Shown: positions 8,836 through 22,769 of the stretch, piece by piece | Numbering within the stretch: position 1 is the stretch's first letter | Layout of the letters: each line of letters begins with the position of its first letter | NCBI GenBank assembly: GCA_028622995.1 | Contig: JAJQJQ010000005.1 | Coordinates: forward strand, 1,054,001-1,118,000 | Direction: 5' to 3' | Length of the DNA: 64,000 nt | Origin: Panagrolaimus kolymaensis | Taxonomy: Eukaryota > Nematoda > Chromadorea > Rhabditida > Panagrolaimidae | Position numbers and translations under genes: made by a program | Notes under the pieces: model-generated | Database searches by the model: none | The model's input: the letters and a program-made list of their open reading frames with translations, nothing else | Told to the model about the DNA's origin: nothing

Positions 8836-11062
8836 TTAATGTCGAAATCTTTCAAGAGCAAATTTGGTAAATGAGCATCGACTTGAACACATGAGATCAA
8901 AGTAATCACACCACATTGACGCCATATCACAATATGAGCCCTAAAAAAAGTACAATTAAACATTCCAATAAACACAAAGAAGTTTAAAAATGTACCTCAG
9001 CAACATCATCAATTCCAGCAATAAGATTTCCAATATTTTTATAACCTTTTTCAATCATTCGAAGTGAAACATGAATAATAGGCCATGACCATTCAATGAG
9101 AAGTTCAATGGTACCAGCAAATGATACTTCGATGTATGAAATGACGAAATATATTCCAACGAGAAGAAGGAAGAATGAAGCAGGACTCTAAAAAAATTGC
9201 ATTTTAGTAAACAAAAAATGGCAAAAATAGGATCAAGTAACGACATACAGTATTATTTCCATCGATTTGAACAAATGAACATAAGAATACGAATAAATCG
9301 TATAGAGCTTGACCAAAATTTTCAACAAAACTTTGAAGAAATTTCATTAAAGGACTTGGTGGTTCTTCAATTTGATGACGCTTATGACGACGATGACCAC
9401 GGCGGCGACGAGTACCATGAGTTCTAGTTGAAAAAGAAGTTGATCCAGTTGCAGCTGAAGTTGAAGCAGCAGCTGAACTTCTTCCATTTGTTGAACCATC
9501 ACATGATCGATATGATTGATCAGCATTTGTTAAACTGACATTAACTTCTGGATCAAGTTGAGTTGCAGATAAACGGGAATATTTGAGAGGTTTCTTTGAT
9601 TTACTGCTTCGATGACTTCCTGTTGTTGATGCATCCGATTCAGCTGATGGAACACTAATAAAGGGAATTCTAAGAAGCAAGAATAAAACCATAAAGAAAC
9701 TTACAAAAAGCTTGGATCATTACAATTTTCATCAAATTCGATAATTTCTAATGTATCACAATCAGGAATATCATCTTTTCGATTGTGTATCTTCCTGAAA
9801 ATAAAAGGATTCATTAACAACCATTAGTATAAAAAAAAGAAGAAATCAGCATTAGGTGTTTATCAAATGACGGCAAAATAAAAATAAAGCGAACAAACGC
9901 AAAGAGAAGGTTGGATGGGTAAGAAGGTACTGCTATGGAGCATAAAACTCAAGATATAAAAAGAAGCAATAACCAAACATATTACAACCACTAATAGCTA
10001 TGAAGTTTAAACTGGAACCCTTTTATTACTACTAATTACCAGTACCTGGTGGTAGCATTCTAAAAGTAAAAGCTGAAGGAATAATCAGCTAACAATCAAG
10101 AAGGTGATTAAAATTGGAATGAGAGAAATTAAAACTAACACGCAGCCCCAAAAAGTATCAATAGCGGGAATTCAAATGCTTTTTGACAGCTGGAAAGTAT
10201 TCAAGCTTTTATTTTTATATGCGAAGGTTAAAATTTATCTCATAATGACTTCTGACTTCTTGATAAACAAAAGAAACTAATTTAATAACATTAGTTGATG
10301 GACTCTGTTTAGAAATAAAGGTTCCACTATTCTCATTCAAAAAACTTTATGGTGTTCAAAAGCTTTAGTTAAAAAACACACAAACCCAAGGATAAAAAGC
10401 AAAAACTACGGTAAACACATATTCATTCAAAGCAATAAAAAAAAATATAACAAAAGGATGTCCTTTCGTTTTTTCTCTTCACTTTTTAAACCTGAACTTT
10501 CAATTATGTCTGATGCTCCCAAAAATAGACTTCCTTCTCTAAATAAAAAACTCAAAAAATAAACATTGCAGTCGCATTCGCCGCAGCAAAAAAAAACTTT
10601 CTTTTGCACCTTTTTTACGTTCATTCTTTGTTTGTTTGTTGTTACTTTAATAAATATAAGAGGAACCTCTAATAATAACCTTTAAAAAAAGAAAATATGT
10701 AAGAATAAAAGAAAACATTACATTTTACGTCGTTGTTCAACATTTCGAACTTTTCTTTGAGCAGGCATTTCTTCTTCTTCTTCGTTGTCTTCTTCAAATG
10801 AATGTAGTTTTTTTTGTTTTTGATATTTCACAATTGATTCTTCTTCTTCTTTTTCTTGTTGTTGATGTTGTTCAGTGATTGGTGTTGAAGATGAAATGAG
10901 ATTCGTTGCTGAGGCCGCCGGAGTTGTAGTAGTAGTAGTCTTCAACGGATGATGATGTTGATTGAAATTTTTTGTTGTTGAAATTGATGAATAAGTAGCA
11001 ATATTTAAATCAAAATTTACATATTCTGTTTTTCCTTTGAGTGAAACATGCCGCATTGTCAT
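8836..11062 (-). CDS. Unrecognised membrane protein with low-complexity N-terminal half
   Basis: Five exons (10722-11062, 9705-9794, 9249-9669, 8996-9187, 8836-8940) join in phase to about 382 residues; the first intron is about 930 bp. The start is the ATG at 11062 or the one at 11056. Residues 1-130 are rich in Thr, Gln, Glu and Lys. A basic stretch with THGTRRRRGHRRHKRHQ follows, then an acidic-to-hydrophobic C-terminal part with two likely membrane segments (ALYDLFVFLCSF and FFLLLVGIYFVISYIEVSF). The end has five or six cysteines (SYCDMASMWCDYFDLMCSSR). I do not recognise the family. The topology suggests a membrane-anchored protein with a charged cytoplasmic N-terminus. Exon joins are consistent, but the extent of the first exon is less certain. 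Confidence 0.6.
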
Positions 11063-13595
11063 CGTCGTCGTCGTCAATGTTGTTTTGAGTTTGATTTTGT
11101 TGGAAGCAAATTTGTAAACGACGAGAAAGAAAGCGACTATCAATTCTCTTTCTTTTCTTTCTTTTTTTTGATGGTTGTGAACGAATTTTTTAAACTTATT
11201 GAAATTTTATTTTTTTTTAATTTACATATCTTTGGAATATTTGTCTTTGTGTTTGCAACGTTTTGGAAGTTTTTAGAGTGTATGATTTTTTGTGGTAAAA
11301 AAAAGTATGCTGCTCCAATTCAAGAAAATATTTAGATTGGTCAATATTATCTTTTCCTCTTTCTCTATTAGCCCATTAGAAAAGGCAATGAATGTCCATC
11401 TCTGACTTTCTCATCCTTCTCTAAATCTTCCAAACAAATTCTTTTTTAAAACTTTTTTTTCTCATTCAAACTACACTTTCTCGGGTCCAAAAAAAGTTAG
11501 TCAAACATCTTCGATCACATATCCTTACTCTTTATTACTTATAAAAGCCCTCTACTAATTTGTTTGACTCATTTACTTCTCTCTTATTTTATTCACATCT
11601 ACGACTAAAAATATTCATAACCTTTTTTCCACCATTTTTATCCCAACGTTTATCCGCTTTTTCTTTCCATCTTTTTTTTAGTTTCATGCTACTGCTTCTT
11701 TTTTCTCTCATATTTTATATTTATGTATATTGGCATAAAACTAAATGCACCAACACACTCATTTTTCCTCCTCTCTCTCTTTATTTTTTTTATTTTCTTT
11801 TTCTCTCTTTTCAAAAACTCTATGGGAACAACGAAGGCAGGCAAGCAAGCAAGCAACTATAAACTAAAACTAAACTCTCTAAAACTAAAGGGAGTAATCG
11901 ATATGTAGGAAACGGAAAAAAAATTACGTACGAGCTATTTGCTGTTGGTTGGTTGCTGGCTGCCTGCTCATGTGAGCGAGCCCATCAAGCGTCCAAGCAA
12001 GCACAAGGCCGTCAAAGTAAACGGGCAAAAATACAATTTATGTGTGTGTAAAAGGGAAAGAAAAAAAATATGCAATAAAAATGAGAGATATAAAAATAGA
12101 GGAAAGAGATGCAGATAGATGGAAAATAAAAAAATAGCATAGAAAATATGAGAGAGCAAATGTATGTATGTATTTTTTCTTCCAATGTTTGTCCATCCAA
12201 AAAAAATATTATTCAACCATAGCAGCATCGTCGCCTTTATGTGTGTGTGTTTGTTTGTTGGTTTCCCCATAAAAAGAGACAAATGACTAGGAAAAAAGAA
12301 AGAAAGATGGTTTTTGTTGTTCGTCCATTCCCAATCTAGCCTAGCTATCCGCCGTCATGCAACCAACCAACCACTCTTTCAAATATTCCCTCTCTCTTTT
12401 TTTCCTATTCCATTTCGTTTGTTGTTATTCGTTCGTTCTCTCGGTTATATGTATTTTTTTTTCCGTAGTTTTTATTTTATTTTTTTTTCTCACCAAACAA
12501 CTAAAATGGTTGGAAAATGGATGGATGGAAGAAAAAAAAGAGAATGCATTGCATTGAATTTTCTCTTTCCTTTCTTTTTTGCCTTTGCCGTTGTTTTGTT
12601 GTTGATTTTTAGTAGTTAGTAGTACTTTTTCTTTTTTTTTTCTTCTTTCTTTTTTTTCCTCTATAAATTTTTGTTGTTGGTTGGTGCTTGCTTTCCTTTA
12701 ACATAAAAAAACCTTCTTTTTTCTATAGTCTCCTCTTTTTCTAATAGAAATGTTATTTCTTTTTTCTTCTTCGTTGGGTTCATGAAGAAAAAGGAGAAGA
12801 AGAAGGAAAAAAAGTTGTATTGAATTTTTTGTTTGTTTGAGGAATGGGAGTTAGAGAAGAATATGAGAAGATTCCATGGATAATGAATGCATGCTTTTTC
12901 AGATGTTTAAAAAAATCCCCTAAAGCTTTTGGGATTAGCTTGAATTTTTGATTTTTTTTTGCCACTAGAAAAAATCGTGTGCTTTTTTTGTAAATGTTTC
13001 TTCTTTCATATTCGATAAATACCTTCTTTTTTTTGCTTGTGCTGCTTATTTTTTCGGTTCACGTAATGGTCAGCTGATGGCGACGCGGAGGGAATGGATG
13101 GTCATCAATTTGTTTACGCGCGCTTTTTTTTATCGCTTTTGTTTGTAACAAAGTACTCTGAAAATAATGTTGATATTGTACATACTTTTGATAAACCTTT
13201 TTTCTTCTTTTCTTAATTTAACGCATCTAATAATTCATAAAAATACTTCACTATGGCAAACATATTCTTGACATTATCCTTTAGAGGTAATTTTTTGACC
13301 TCAAATCTTAATCTAAGCCAGCCTAAAAATTGATTCATTTATTATTTTTCTAAGGTTTAGTAATAACCTAAAATTTTTAGTCTGCATATTATTTTTTTCT
13401 GTTGCATAACCTTTTATTCCAAACCTTTATCCATTCGTGTCTCTTTCTTTTTTTTGTATCGCGTAATCGATTGTTTACACCATTTATTTTGGGCTCGCCG
13501 CCAATTTTCTCCTTAAATCATCGTCGTTTTAATAATTTTTACACTTTCCTTTTTTTAGGAATATTTATTAATTATTTTTTTAAATAAAATAAATT
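11063..13595. other. Long intergenic region, low complexity
   Basis: About 2.5 kb of T-rich and A-rich runs, short GT and TTCTTC repeats, and AACCAACC-like tracts. Short frames here have no conserved features. It separates two divergently transcribed genes and presumably holds both promoters. A T-rich AG site at 13557-13558 lies 37 nt before the HMG-box start codon and could be its trans-splice acceptor. Confidence 0.5.
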
Positions 13596-14570
13596 ATGCG
13601 TGAAGATAAACCTCCAATTCGTGGAAAAACATCACCATATGGATTTTTTGTTAAAATGTGTTATGAAGAACATAAAAAGAAATATCCAGATGAAAGCGTA
13701 CAAGTAACAGAAATATCTAAAAAATGTGCTGATAAATGGAAGGTATGTTTTTTTTTCACTTTCGATTAATCGATAAATATGTTGTATTTTATGTGTTCTC
13801 TTTTTTTTAGACTATGACTGATGATGAAAAAAGAAGGTTTTATGAACTTGCTCAAAAGGATTCTGATCGATATCAAGCTGAAGTAGCTGCATATGGTGGT
13901 GAAGATAATACAAAGAAAAAGAAGAGAACTAAACGAGATCCAAATGCGCCTAAACGAGCTTTGTAAGTTTTTGTTGTTGTTATAACTTAAAGAAATGGTT
14001 CTATGAAAGCTAAACGCACTTTTTTAATCGTGAATTGAAGACAATTTATTAATTCCAAACTTCGTTAACTCTGATTATTATTGCCATTCTTGTTAGTTGT
14101 TACTTATTTGATTGTTTCTGTTTTTCAGATCAGCATTCTTTTTCTTCTCAAATGAAAGGCGACAAGGTGTTCAACAAACTCATCCAGAATGGAAAGTATC
14201 TCAAGTTGCACAAGAGCTTGGTAAAGTATGGAAATCGATGACTCAAGCAGAAAAAGATGTATATGAAGCAAAAGCAAATGATGATAAACTTCGATATGCA
14301 GAAGATATGAAAACTTATCGTGAAACTACTGCATTATCTTCACCTCAACAAGGCAATTCTCAACAACAACAATCACGTAATACAAGTGGATCTCAACAGC
14401 AACAGCAACAACATGATCAACAACCTCGAATTGTTCAATCTGTTCCATCTCATACCATCATTCAGCAACATCCTCAACATCAACTTATTATGGTTCAACA
14501 ACCTGGTGGACTTCCTCAACAAATTATGATGGTGCCTCAACAACAGCATATGGAATATAATGATTTGTAA
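13596..14570 (+). CDS. hmg-1.2: HMGB-type protein with two HMG boxes and Gln-rich tail
   Basis: Exons 13596-13742, 13811-13962 and 14129-14570 give 246 residues. Box A (from about residue 6) reads [20 protein letters not shown] and box B (from about residue 88) [19 protein letters not shown] followed by [17 protein letters not shown]. The order and wording match the nematode HMG-1.2 family of abundant DNA-bending chromatin proteins. The C-terminus differs from the usual acidic tail: it is a roughly 75-residue Gln/Pro/His-rich stretch ending MEYNDL. A basic linker [15 protein letters not shown] lies between the boxes. The protein should act in the nucleus, bending DNA and assisting transcription complexes. 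Gene assignment is strong; the Gln-rich tail is a lineage feature. Confidence 0.9.
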
Positions 14571-17500
14571 TGTTCTCTCTTTCTTTATCTTTCGTTTTTT
14601 TAATGTTGAAATTTTTTTTTGAAGGAATTAATGTTTTCTTTTTGTTACTTCAAAAGTTTTATCTTTATTTCTTGTTGGTTATTATTTTATTGTTTTTCTA
14701 TATAAATGATTTTGCTCTTCTGGTGATTCAAACTTCTTCATAGTTGATTGATGAGATGATGATGATGTATTTTTTATTTGGTTTATTATTATTATTTTCG
14801 TTTGATTTCAACCTACCTAGATAAATGTTATTAAAAGGCTGCATTTTTTGATTTTTGGATTTTTGGCAACACACTAAAAAGGTTAGTTTTTCTTAAGCAT
14901 TTTTTCGAGGACTATGAACCTCCTTTATCGTAATTTTGCGGGATGGAATTACCCTTGTTTCATTTTTCAGCGATACCAAAGACCCATAATCCATCCACCA
15001 TCATCACTTCCAACTCAATGTAGCAAAAAAACCTACCAATTTATTCTAATATTATTAATTTTTTCCCTTCATTTCCATTCCATTTATTTTTTCTCTCCAT
15101 TTAATAAAAATCTTTATTATTATCAGCGTAGCCCCGGTTATAACCAAATATGAAAACAATCAATCCCCTTTAGTTTTTGAATTTTTTTTAAAGAAATATT
15201 TTTTACGTATTAAAAAAAATGTGCCGAGCACGCTGCCTTTTTTTATTTTTTCTGTTACCAAAATTTTTTACATAATTTTTAATTTCAATAAAAATCCTCT
15301 CATACCTTTTTTATTGTTGTTGTTGGGTTTATAATTCTTAGTTAATCAAAGCCATCAGAGTTAGCTGGTCGTTTTATTTCCCACAAAACAAGAAAAGTAT
15401 TGATGATTTTAAAAAAAAGTATATATAAAAAATATTCAGGCCATTGATTTATTTTTGTTTCTTTATTTTTTGTAAACTTTCTTTTTCACCTACCATTATT
15501 GTATTCAATTTTTATTATTATAATAATATTTTTTTTAATAATAATCAGGTTTATTTCTTTTGACTCTATTTTTTTGTTTTGTTTTTTATATGGAATTAAA
15601 CTGATTTTTTCTGTTTGATAAATAAATAATTAATAAAGCACCTTTTTTTGCTGTTGTTTGGAATTTTATAAATTCAGATTCGATATGCAACAAATAATAA
15701 CAACGTATACGAAAAATACAGAAGCTGGGATAACTTAAAAGAAAAAATTAATTAAAAACAAAACAAAATCAAAAACAATTTTTTGGAATACCGTATGAAA
15801 ATATTTCAGAATCTTAATTTATTTTGCAACAACGTAACATTAACAAAAAAAAATATCTGACTTCATTTCAACAAACTATTGCATCAGGCATCCAAAAGAA
15901 AAAAAAGAGAGAAAAATGCTAATTTCGAAAGCACAAGAAGCAGTGGACTTACTTCGAACTCCTCCTTTCTTTGACCAACAAAGACCCAACCGCAGCTTTT
16001 TGTCTGCACTTTTTTTTATTGTTGGTTGGTTGAACTCATTTTTTTTGTGTATTTTTTTTGCTAACTTTTTATGGAATTTTTTTTATGATAATGTAATTTT
16101 CGATTTTTAATTTCTTTTTAAAAACTAGGTTCCTTATTGCTGCTGATTATAGTTAGCCATTTTTTAATAATATATTTATTAATAACAAACATCTGTGCGA
16201 CGATGTTGCTATGACTATTTATTTCATCAATTGTTGCATCATCGATGTTGATGAAAGAATAATGAAGAAAAAAAACCTGCGCGCCGCCCATTTTTATTTT
16301 TTTTAGCACAGCACTCTAAAAGCTTTAAATAACTGCAGCAAAAGGAGTTTCCTCAAAAGTCTGACAGACGACAGTCTTTTTTTATTTTTGCCATCTGATG
16401 ATGCAATTTTATTATAAAAAAATAAAAAGTTTGGAAAAGCTTTTTAAACTTCTTCAACGGAGAAGAGTTTTATTTTGAGTATCCAAAAAATCTTTTTTTC
16501 TTGCTGTTGCTACTTCTTCACAAACTTCTTACTTTCTTATTTTTATTTATTTATTTTACATGTCTGTTTTTTTTTCTCGGAAAAATCAAAGTCAATTTAC
16601 TTCTTCGCTTAACATCTAACATTTTTTTTTTCAAATTGCTAAGACATGAGTGAGTAAGCATCGAAGCAGAGGTGGTTAAAAAAGTTTGTAGTATTTTTTT
16701 TTTGATGACTAGGAAAAAGTTCGCTTAAATCTATGTTGTTTAATTATAAAAATAAAAGTAAAGAATAGCTTTTTTATTTTTGAAAAGGTTTTTGAGAAAA
16801 AAATGAGAGACATAAATTTTAGTGTTGCTGTTGTTTGAATGAACTCAACCAGATCTATTTTTTTTTTGAAAGGTTTATTTATTTATTTATTTGCTTTATA
16901 AATAAATAATGCTAATAGTAAATAATAGTCGTAGGTTATTATTTATTGTTTATGGAAAATAAAATAAAAGTAAAGGGAAAGAAAGCAAAAAAATATTTTG
17001 GTTTAGGTTAGTCTTTTTTTCTTCTTCGAACAAAATGTAAATTTATAAACTTGATGGCGAAACTTTTTTTAACCCAAATATTTAATTTAAAATTTTTTGT
17101 TTAATTTTTGAAGCTAAACACCTTCGATTATAATATTTTTTTAAATTAATTTTATAACTTTTTGATAATTATTTCTGTCCTTTACCACCTTAAAAAATAT
17201 GTATTTTATAAACTCCATTTTTGTTTGTTGGGCTTCAAAAAAAAAAACACTGATTCAGATGCGTGAGAAAAACTTTCTTTTTTCTGTTTTTTTTTGTTGT
17301 TGCAAAAATTTGATATTTTTAATTCAAAAATAAAACAAAAATTGAGACCTTTTTTCTTATTTTTTTTAAGAAATAATTTTATAAAATAATGTGAGGCTTG
17401 CTTCTTTGGTATTATGGCAGGTATTATTTTGCTAGATTGTTTGTTTGAAGAAAATTTGAAAAAACTAACCTTTTTTCAGAGAATTTTGTGATTCCAAAAA

Positions 17501-18039
17501 AAGTTTGTTATAATTAAATTGCGTCGAATTTATCGATACTTGAAATTTTTTAACATCAGGACAAAGCATTCTGTAGCTTTATAAAAAAAATCTAAAATTA
17601 TTATTCTCTCATGTCACCTTTTACTTTTACTAGATTTTATATTTTTTATACTTTGATATTTCCATTAATATCTCCCTTTTCTCTCGTGTGTTTATTAAAT
17701 AAGATACAAATTAAGCCATACAAAAAATAAAAAAACATAAACACAAATTTTTTCTGCTTTCTAAATCTTTAAAAAATAAATCCTTAAATGATGTGTTTGT
17801 TTTGTCGTTTGTCTGTTAGTTAGCAAAGCGGCAGCCATTGACTTTGTTGGTTTTTTATATTTTATATTTTATTTAGTTTGCTTCATTTATGACCTTTTTT
17901 TCATTTTCTGATTTACCATATGAAAGGCAATTTTTTAACATTTTTCTTTTCAGAAGTTTAATATCTTTCAAGCTTTAACAAATAATAATTAACTGATATT
18001 TTCAAATATTATTTAACTGAAACAACAAAAAAATCAAAA
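14571..18039. other. Long non-coding region between HMG-box and LDH genes
   Basis: About 3.5 kb with many poly-T and poly-A runs and TTTA or TTAT microsatellite tracts (for example TTATTTATTTATTTA near 16880). It includes the 3' UTR of the HMG-box gene and the promoter side of LDH. I see no conserved frame or RNA gene. Confidence 0.5.
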
Positions 18040-20749
18040 ATGTCAAAGTAAGTTTTTTGCATTTTTTATTTGCTATTTTCTAAACTCTAGAATCTCAAAA
18101 TTTCGTTATTCTTAATTTTTATCAAATCTTTGGTTTCTGTGTTTTTTTGAAATCGAATCATACTTGAGTTTTCTTTGATCAACAAATTAAAAATAAATTC
18201 GATTTACTTTTTTTTGTTTACAAATAAAAAAAACAAATATAAACGTGCAATAATAAGCAGCGGCGGCTTAACGAGAAAAATAAAGGAAGGAAACCCTAGA
18301 CTTTTTGACGCTTTTTTGGACTTTTGCTTTCTTGCTCCATTCAGCGTTTATTTGTTCAATTTAAAAAACGAGAGCAAAAGTTCAAAAGAAAAATTAGTTG
18401 ATATTTTTGTTTTGTGAGTCTCGAGTGAAAGCGATTTCTAAAGATTGATTAGTTTAGTCCAAAAGTAAATAGATAATCTTTTTTGTCTTTGCGATGGCAA
18501 AATTTTATGCACATACATATAAATATTTCCAAGGTCATCATGGCCCTTCGTGTGCTCAAAAAAAAAAGAAGCATTGATGACCCGACTCAACTATGACAGG
18601 CATTAAAAATTCAATCAGTTGGTTGGATGGATGGATACTATTTGAAAAAATATTATGCTATATTATAAATTTGCGTTTGTGATACAAAAAAGCAACAGAG
18701 CAGCTAGCTAATCCTAACACTAAAATCTAAAAACTTTAAATAAATATTTTTTTCGAATTTTTAAATTTTATTATTTAAAAAATTTCCTTGTTGACGACAA
18801 AAATAATAAAAAACGTGCAAAACTCGATGAATTTCTTCTTATTCCCGCCTAAAGAAAGAAGCTAAACTTTTTTTTCATCTCTTTCGACTGGCTTTTTTCT
18901 CCAAAACCTAAATATTTTGCATTTCTTCCTTTTTTCTAACAACAACAGCCTTTGGCTTTTTTTTTCTTTCTTTTTTTTTGCCTCTCTGTCGTCTATCATC
19001 ATCGATGTGGATGGAGGAAACAACATTTTTCTCATTTCATATTTTTTTGTTGGAGGAAGTTAAAAAAGCGAGAGAGAGAGAAAAAAAACAAGAGGGAATA
19101 GACAAAATTCTTGTCTGTCTGTTGTCTGTTGTTTGGTTTTTCGAACAGCCAAAAAAAAGAAGAAGAAAAATTTATTGAAATTCACGTATTTTTTGATAAT
19201 TTAAAAAAAATAAATGTTCGTTCTTAATTTTGATAATAAAAATAGTTAAAGATTTCAATTATTTGAGAATGAATAATTATTCCGTTTTTTTTGTTTGTTG
19301 AAAAGTCTTCGTTTATTTTGTGAGAAGTGTTTGAAGCAGCAATTTTTATTGCATGCATCATTGTTCGTTCGTTTTTCATTTTTGAGCCAAACCAAATGAT
19401 GCAATAACTTATTTCTTTTCCGTCTTTTTTTTTAACATGCTTAAATTTTTGCCCTAAACCATTATCTCCATTTTTTTAGCATGGCAGGTATCATTGATGA
19501 ACTCCTTCATGAGCTTCAACCTCCTCGTCAACCAACTCGTACCAAAGTGACCATCGTTGGAGTTGGTCAAGTTGGTAAGCTTTTCTTTTGCCAATTATAA
19601 ATTTCAATAGTTTCATCATTAAATGAATTAATATAATTCAGGTATGGCGTGTGCATATAGTATCCTTCAACAAGGTATTGCAAGTGAAATAGCTCTCGTT
19701 GATGTTCAAGCTGATAAACTTGAAGGGGAATTAATGGATTTACAACATGGTCTTGCATTTACTCGACCTTGCGTTATTAAAGCTGGAACAGGTATGCATC
19801 TTCTTTTTTGAACTTTTATGAAAGGTTTTTAAAGGCCAAAAAAGCAGCGCTAAAATAATTTTTACATTTGCTTAATCGTTCTAAAAGGCATCTCTTGAAG
19901 AAGTTTTAAAGCTTTCTTTAAAGTTTAAAACCCTCTTTCATAACTGTAGCTAACTTCTGTGATAAATGTTTTAACTAATCCCTCATCTCTTTCTTAGATT
20001 ACGCAATCACAGCGGATTCCCATATTTGTGTCATCACAGCTGGTTGCCGACAACGTGAAGGCGAAACTCGTTTATCATTAGTTCAAAGAAATGTTGAAAT
20101 TTTTAAAGGAATTGTTCCACAATTAGTCAAATATTCTCCAACTACTATGTTTCTTGTAGTTAGTAACCCCGTGGATGTTTTAACTTATGTTACTTGGAAA
20201 CTATCTGGTTTACCACCCGAGCATGTATTTGGTTCAGGAACCAATCTTGATTCAGCAAGATTTCGATTTTTATTAAGTGAAAAACTTGGCGTCGCTGCAA
20301 CTAATTGTCATGGTTGGATTATTGGTGAACATGGAGATTCATCGGTTGCTGTTTGGTCCGGGGTGAATGTGGCTGGAGTGACCCTTTCTTCTTTACAACC
20401 AAATTTAGAACAAAAAGCTCATACATGGGAAGAAGAAATTCATAAAAAGGTTATTGATTCAGCATATGATATTATTAAACTTAAAGGATATACATCATGG
20501 GCGATTGGATTATCAGTAGCTAAAATTGTTCGAGGTGCATTGCACAACCATCGAAATGTTTATGCCCTCACAACCAATGTCAAAGGCATTCATGGAATTG
20601 AAGATGATGTATTCCTTTCATTACCATGCGTTCTTGGATCCAATGGTTTAACTCATGTTGTTAAACAAACTTTACTTCCAAATGAAATTGAAAAGCTTCA
20701 TAAATCAGCTAAAACTTTACAAGAAATTCAAAAACAACTCAATCTTTGA
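18040..20749 (+). CDS. ldh-1: L-lactate dehydrogenase
   Basis: Exons 19480-19574, 19642-19791 and 19998-20749 give the whole enzyme. A tiny first exon ATGTCAAA at 18040-18047, directly before a consensus GTAAG donor, would add three residues after a 1.4 kb intron. The ATG at 19481 gives 331 residues by itself. The NAD-binding loop [18 protein letters not shown], the active-site loop [17 protein letters not shown] (Gln at the substrate-specificity position, with the following Arg pair) and the catalytic histidine motif GEHGDSS are all present. So are the DLQHGLAFT and [11 protein letters not shown] helices. It interconverts pyruvate and lactate with NADH in the cytosol. Length and motifs are normal for animal LDH. 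AATAAA-type signals follow near 20910. Confidence 0.93.
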
Positions 20750-21171
20750 AGAAAAAAAAGAACGCTGGAATTTGGATGGATTTTGTTTTGTTATATTTTT
20801 TAAAGTAGTTTCGACTTGATTTTTATTTTTTGGAAAGTTTTTGAATCTCATATTTTACAGTATTATTATTAGCGTAATAACTAATTCGTTTTGTATGTTT
20901 GTAGCTAAAATAAATAATAAATTTTGATACAAAAGCTTATTGAAAATTTTCCTTACATTTCTCTCTATAGCTATTGCTTCCTATTAATTTAAAAAAGACT
21001 AGTTCAAAGGCAAAAAAAGACAGGAAAAAATTATTTTAAATTTAAAAAAAATGCATTTTATTAAAACTTGTAAATACATAAAAGAAAAAATAGTGCATAT
21101 CTAATTATTTTCAAAAAATAAAATAAAACAGTAATAAACTTTAAATCATTCGCAAACAATACATACAGCTT
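20750..21171. other. 3' flanks of convergent LDH and F-box-like D genes
   Basis: Short AT-rich region with AATAAA-like signals for the convergent genes. No gene seen. Confidence 0.5.
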
Positions 21172-22162
21172 TTAAAAATTTTCTTGAACTTCTTCTCTGA
21201 CAAATGGTTTTGCATTCGAAGTCTTCCATAAGAAAATTTTGGTTTTTACATTTATAACAAACTTTTTCTGCATTTCTTTTGTTATTGGCGAAGCAAAAGA
21301 TAAAAGGAAAGTTACTTCACCTTTCCCATTGTCCGCATGAGTCTAAAAATGACTATTTAGCCTAGCAAAATTTTTTGGAAAAACTAACTTTTGTAAATTC
21401 AAAATATTCATTTTCATCCAAAATTTGGTCAATTTCATGTAAACTAAATGTTTTAAATTTGTTCTTTCGATTCATGGAACAAAGATTTTTTAAAGTTAAT
21501 GGAGTTACATGGGAATTACCAAGTCTAAAAACGGTTTAAAATTTTGAAGTTTAGGGTTTAAAAAAATAAGCTTACAAAAATCTAAAAGCTTTTGGTACTG
21601 CTGCAACGATATCTTCAACAGCCATATGAGTTCCAGATGAATTAACAACTCCTTTGATTTTTAATTGCTCGATGGTTCCTTCTTTAGTTAAAATTTCAAA
21701 TTCATTAATATTTAAAATGCAATTAATATACAATTCCTTGATGGTACACCGACTGAAATTTGATATCCAAAATGATATTGTTTTAGTTTGGATATCACAA
21801 TCAATTCTTCCAGTAATCCATAAATTATTTGTTGGGACGAAATTTCTTGATTTTCTAATCATTAATTTTGTTAATGGATCATCTTTGAATCTAGCAAAAT
21901 TATAATTATCTGTTTCTTTTCCAATTATAATTAGTTGATATTGATTAAAAGTAATTGATTTATGTCCTTCTTTTCGGGAAAAAGGGTTGAAAAATAAATC
22001 ATCAATAATATGAAAAGGTTTTTGATTATAAAAATATTTGCATGATTGATAAAGTTTCTTGAAAACTTTTGCATTTTGTGATATGAGAATATAATTAACT
22101 AATGATTGTCGAAATGGAAGGTTTTGTGGACTTGCATTTTCAGAGTTGATAATAGAAACCAT
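21172..22162 (-). CDS. F-box-like family protein, divergent copy D
   Basis: Exons 21576-22162, 21389-21524 and 21172-21342 join in phase to 297 residues. The layout is that of the family: a helical N-terminal part (LPFRQSLVNYILISQNAKVF, then KLYQSCKYFYNQKPFHIIDD), a middle ending in AVEDIVAAVPKAFRFL, a short second exon, and a last exon with SFASPITKEMQKKF. Identity to copies A-C is low, but the Cys-Lys-x-Phe motif, intron positions and phases agree. No signal peptide or membrane segment. Minus-strand TTTTCAG precedes CTAAAAATG, again a possible trans-splice site. Function is not known; substrate-adaptor activity is an inference. Confidence 0.7.
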
Positions 22163-22769
22163 TTTTAGCTGAAAATAAATAAAAATATTACTAAACAATA
22201 TTTAGAATACCGAAGTAACTAAAACAATTGCCAACCGTAAACTTAAAAAAATTTATGCTTTTGGAAAAAAGGCTTTGGTTATATTTTGCCATGCAATAAA
22301 AAATTATTTACCTCAAAAAATTGCTAAAGCAAATTGGTGCGATAGGAGCTTTGGAGGAGGAAAAGATAACCATAAACAACAATCAAGTTGGTACGCTTTT
22401 TTTCTTCTCATTTATCCATTATCACTTTCAAATGTCTCATTTTTTAATGAATACTATGGAACACCCAGGCTTTCGGCCCGCGATATAACTACTTCTTTAT
22501 GTGTTTCCTAATTTTATATCATCTTATCCGTTTTCAAAAATACACAAAATTAAAATTTGGAATTGCGATAAGGCTATCGTTATTGTTGTTTCAAATCAAA
22601 GGCAAAAAAAACAACAACAACAAAAAATATTTTAAGTTAAAAAAATAAATGCATTTTTATTAAAATTTGTACATAAATAAAAGAAGAAAAAACACGTGCA
22701 GATCAAACTTTTTATCTAAAAACAACAAAATGAAACTTCTTCGCTTCATTCACAAACAATTGGGCTTTT

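Noticed and set aside
11560..12619. Several Phe/Ser/Leu-rich short frames
   Set aside because: Poly-T tracts and TTC repeats produce such frames by chance. None has a domain or exon partner.
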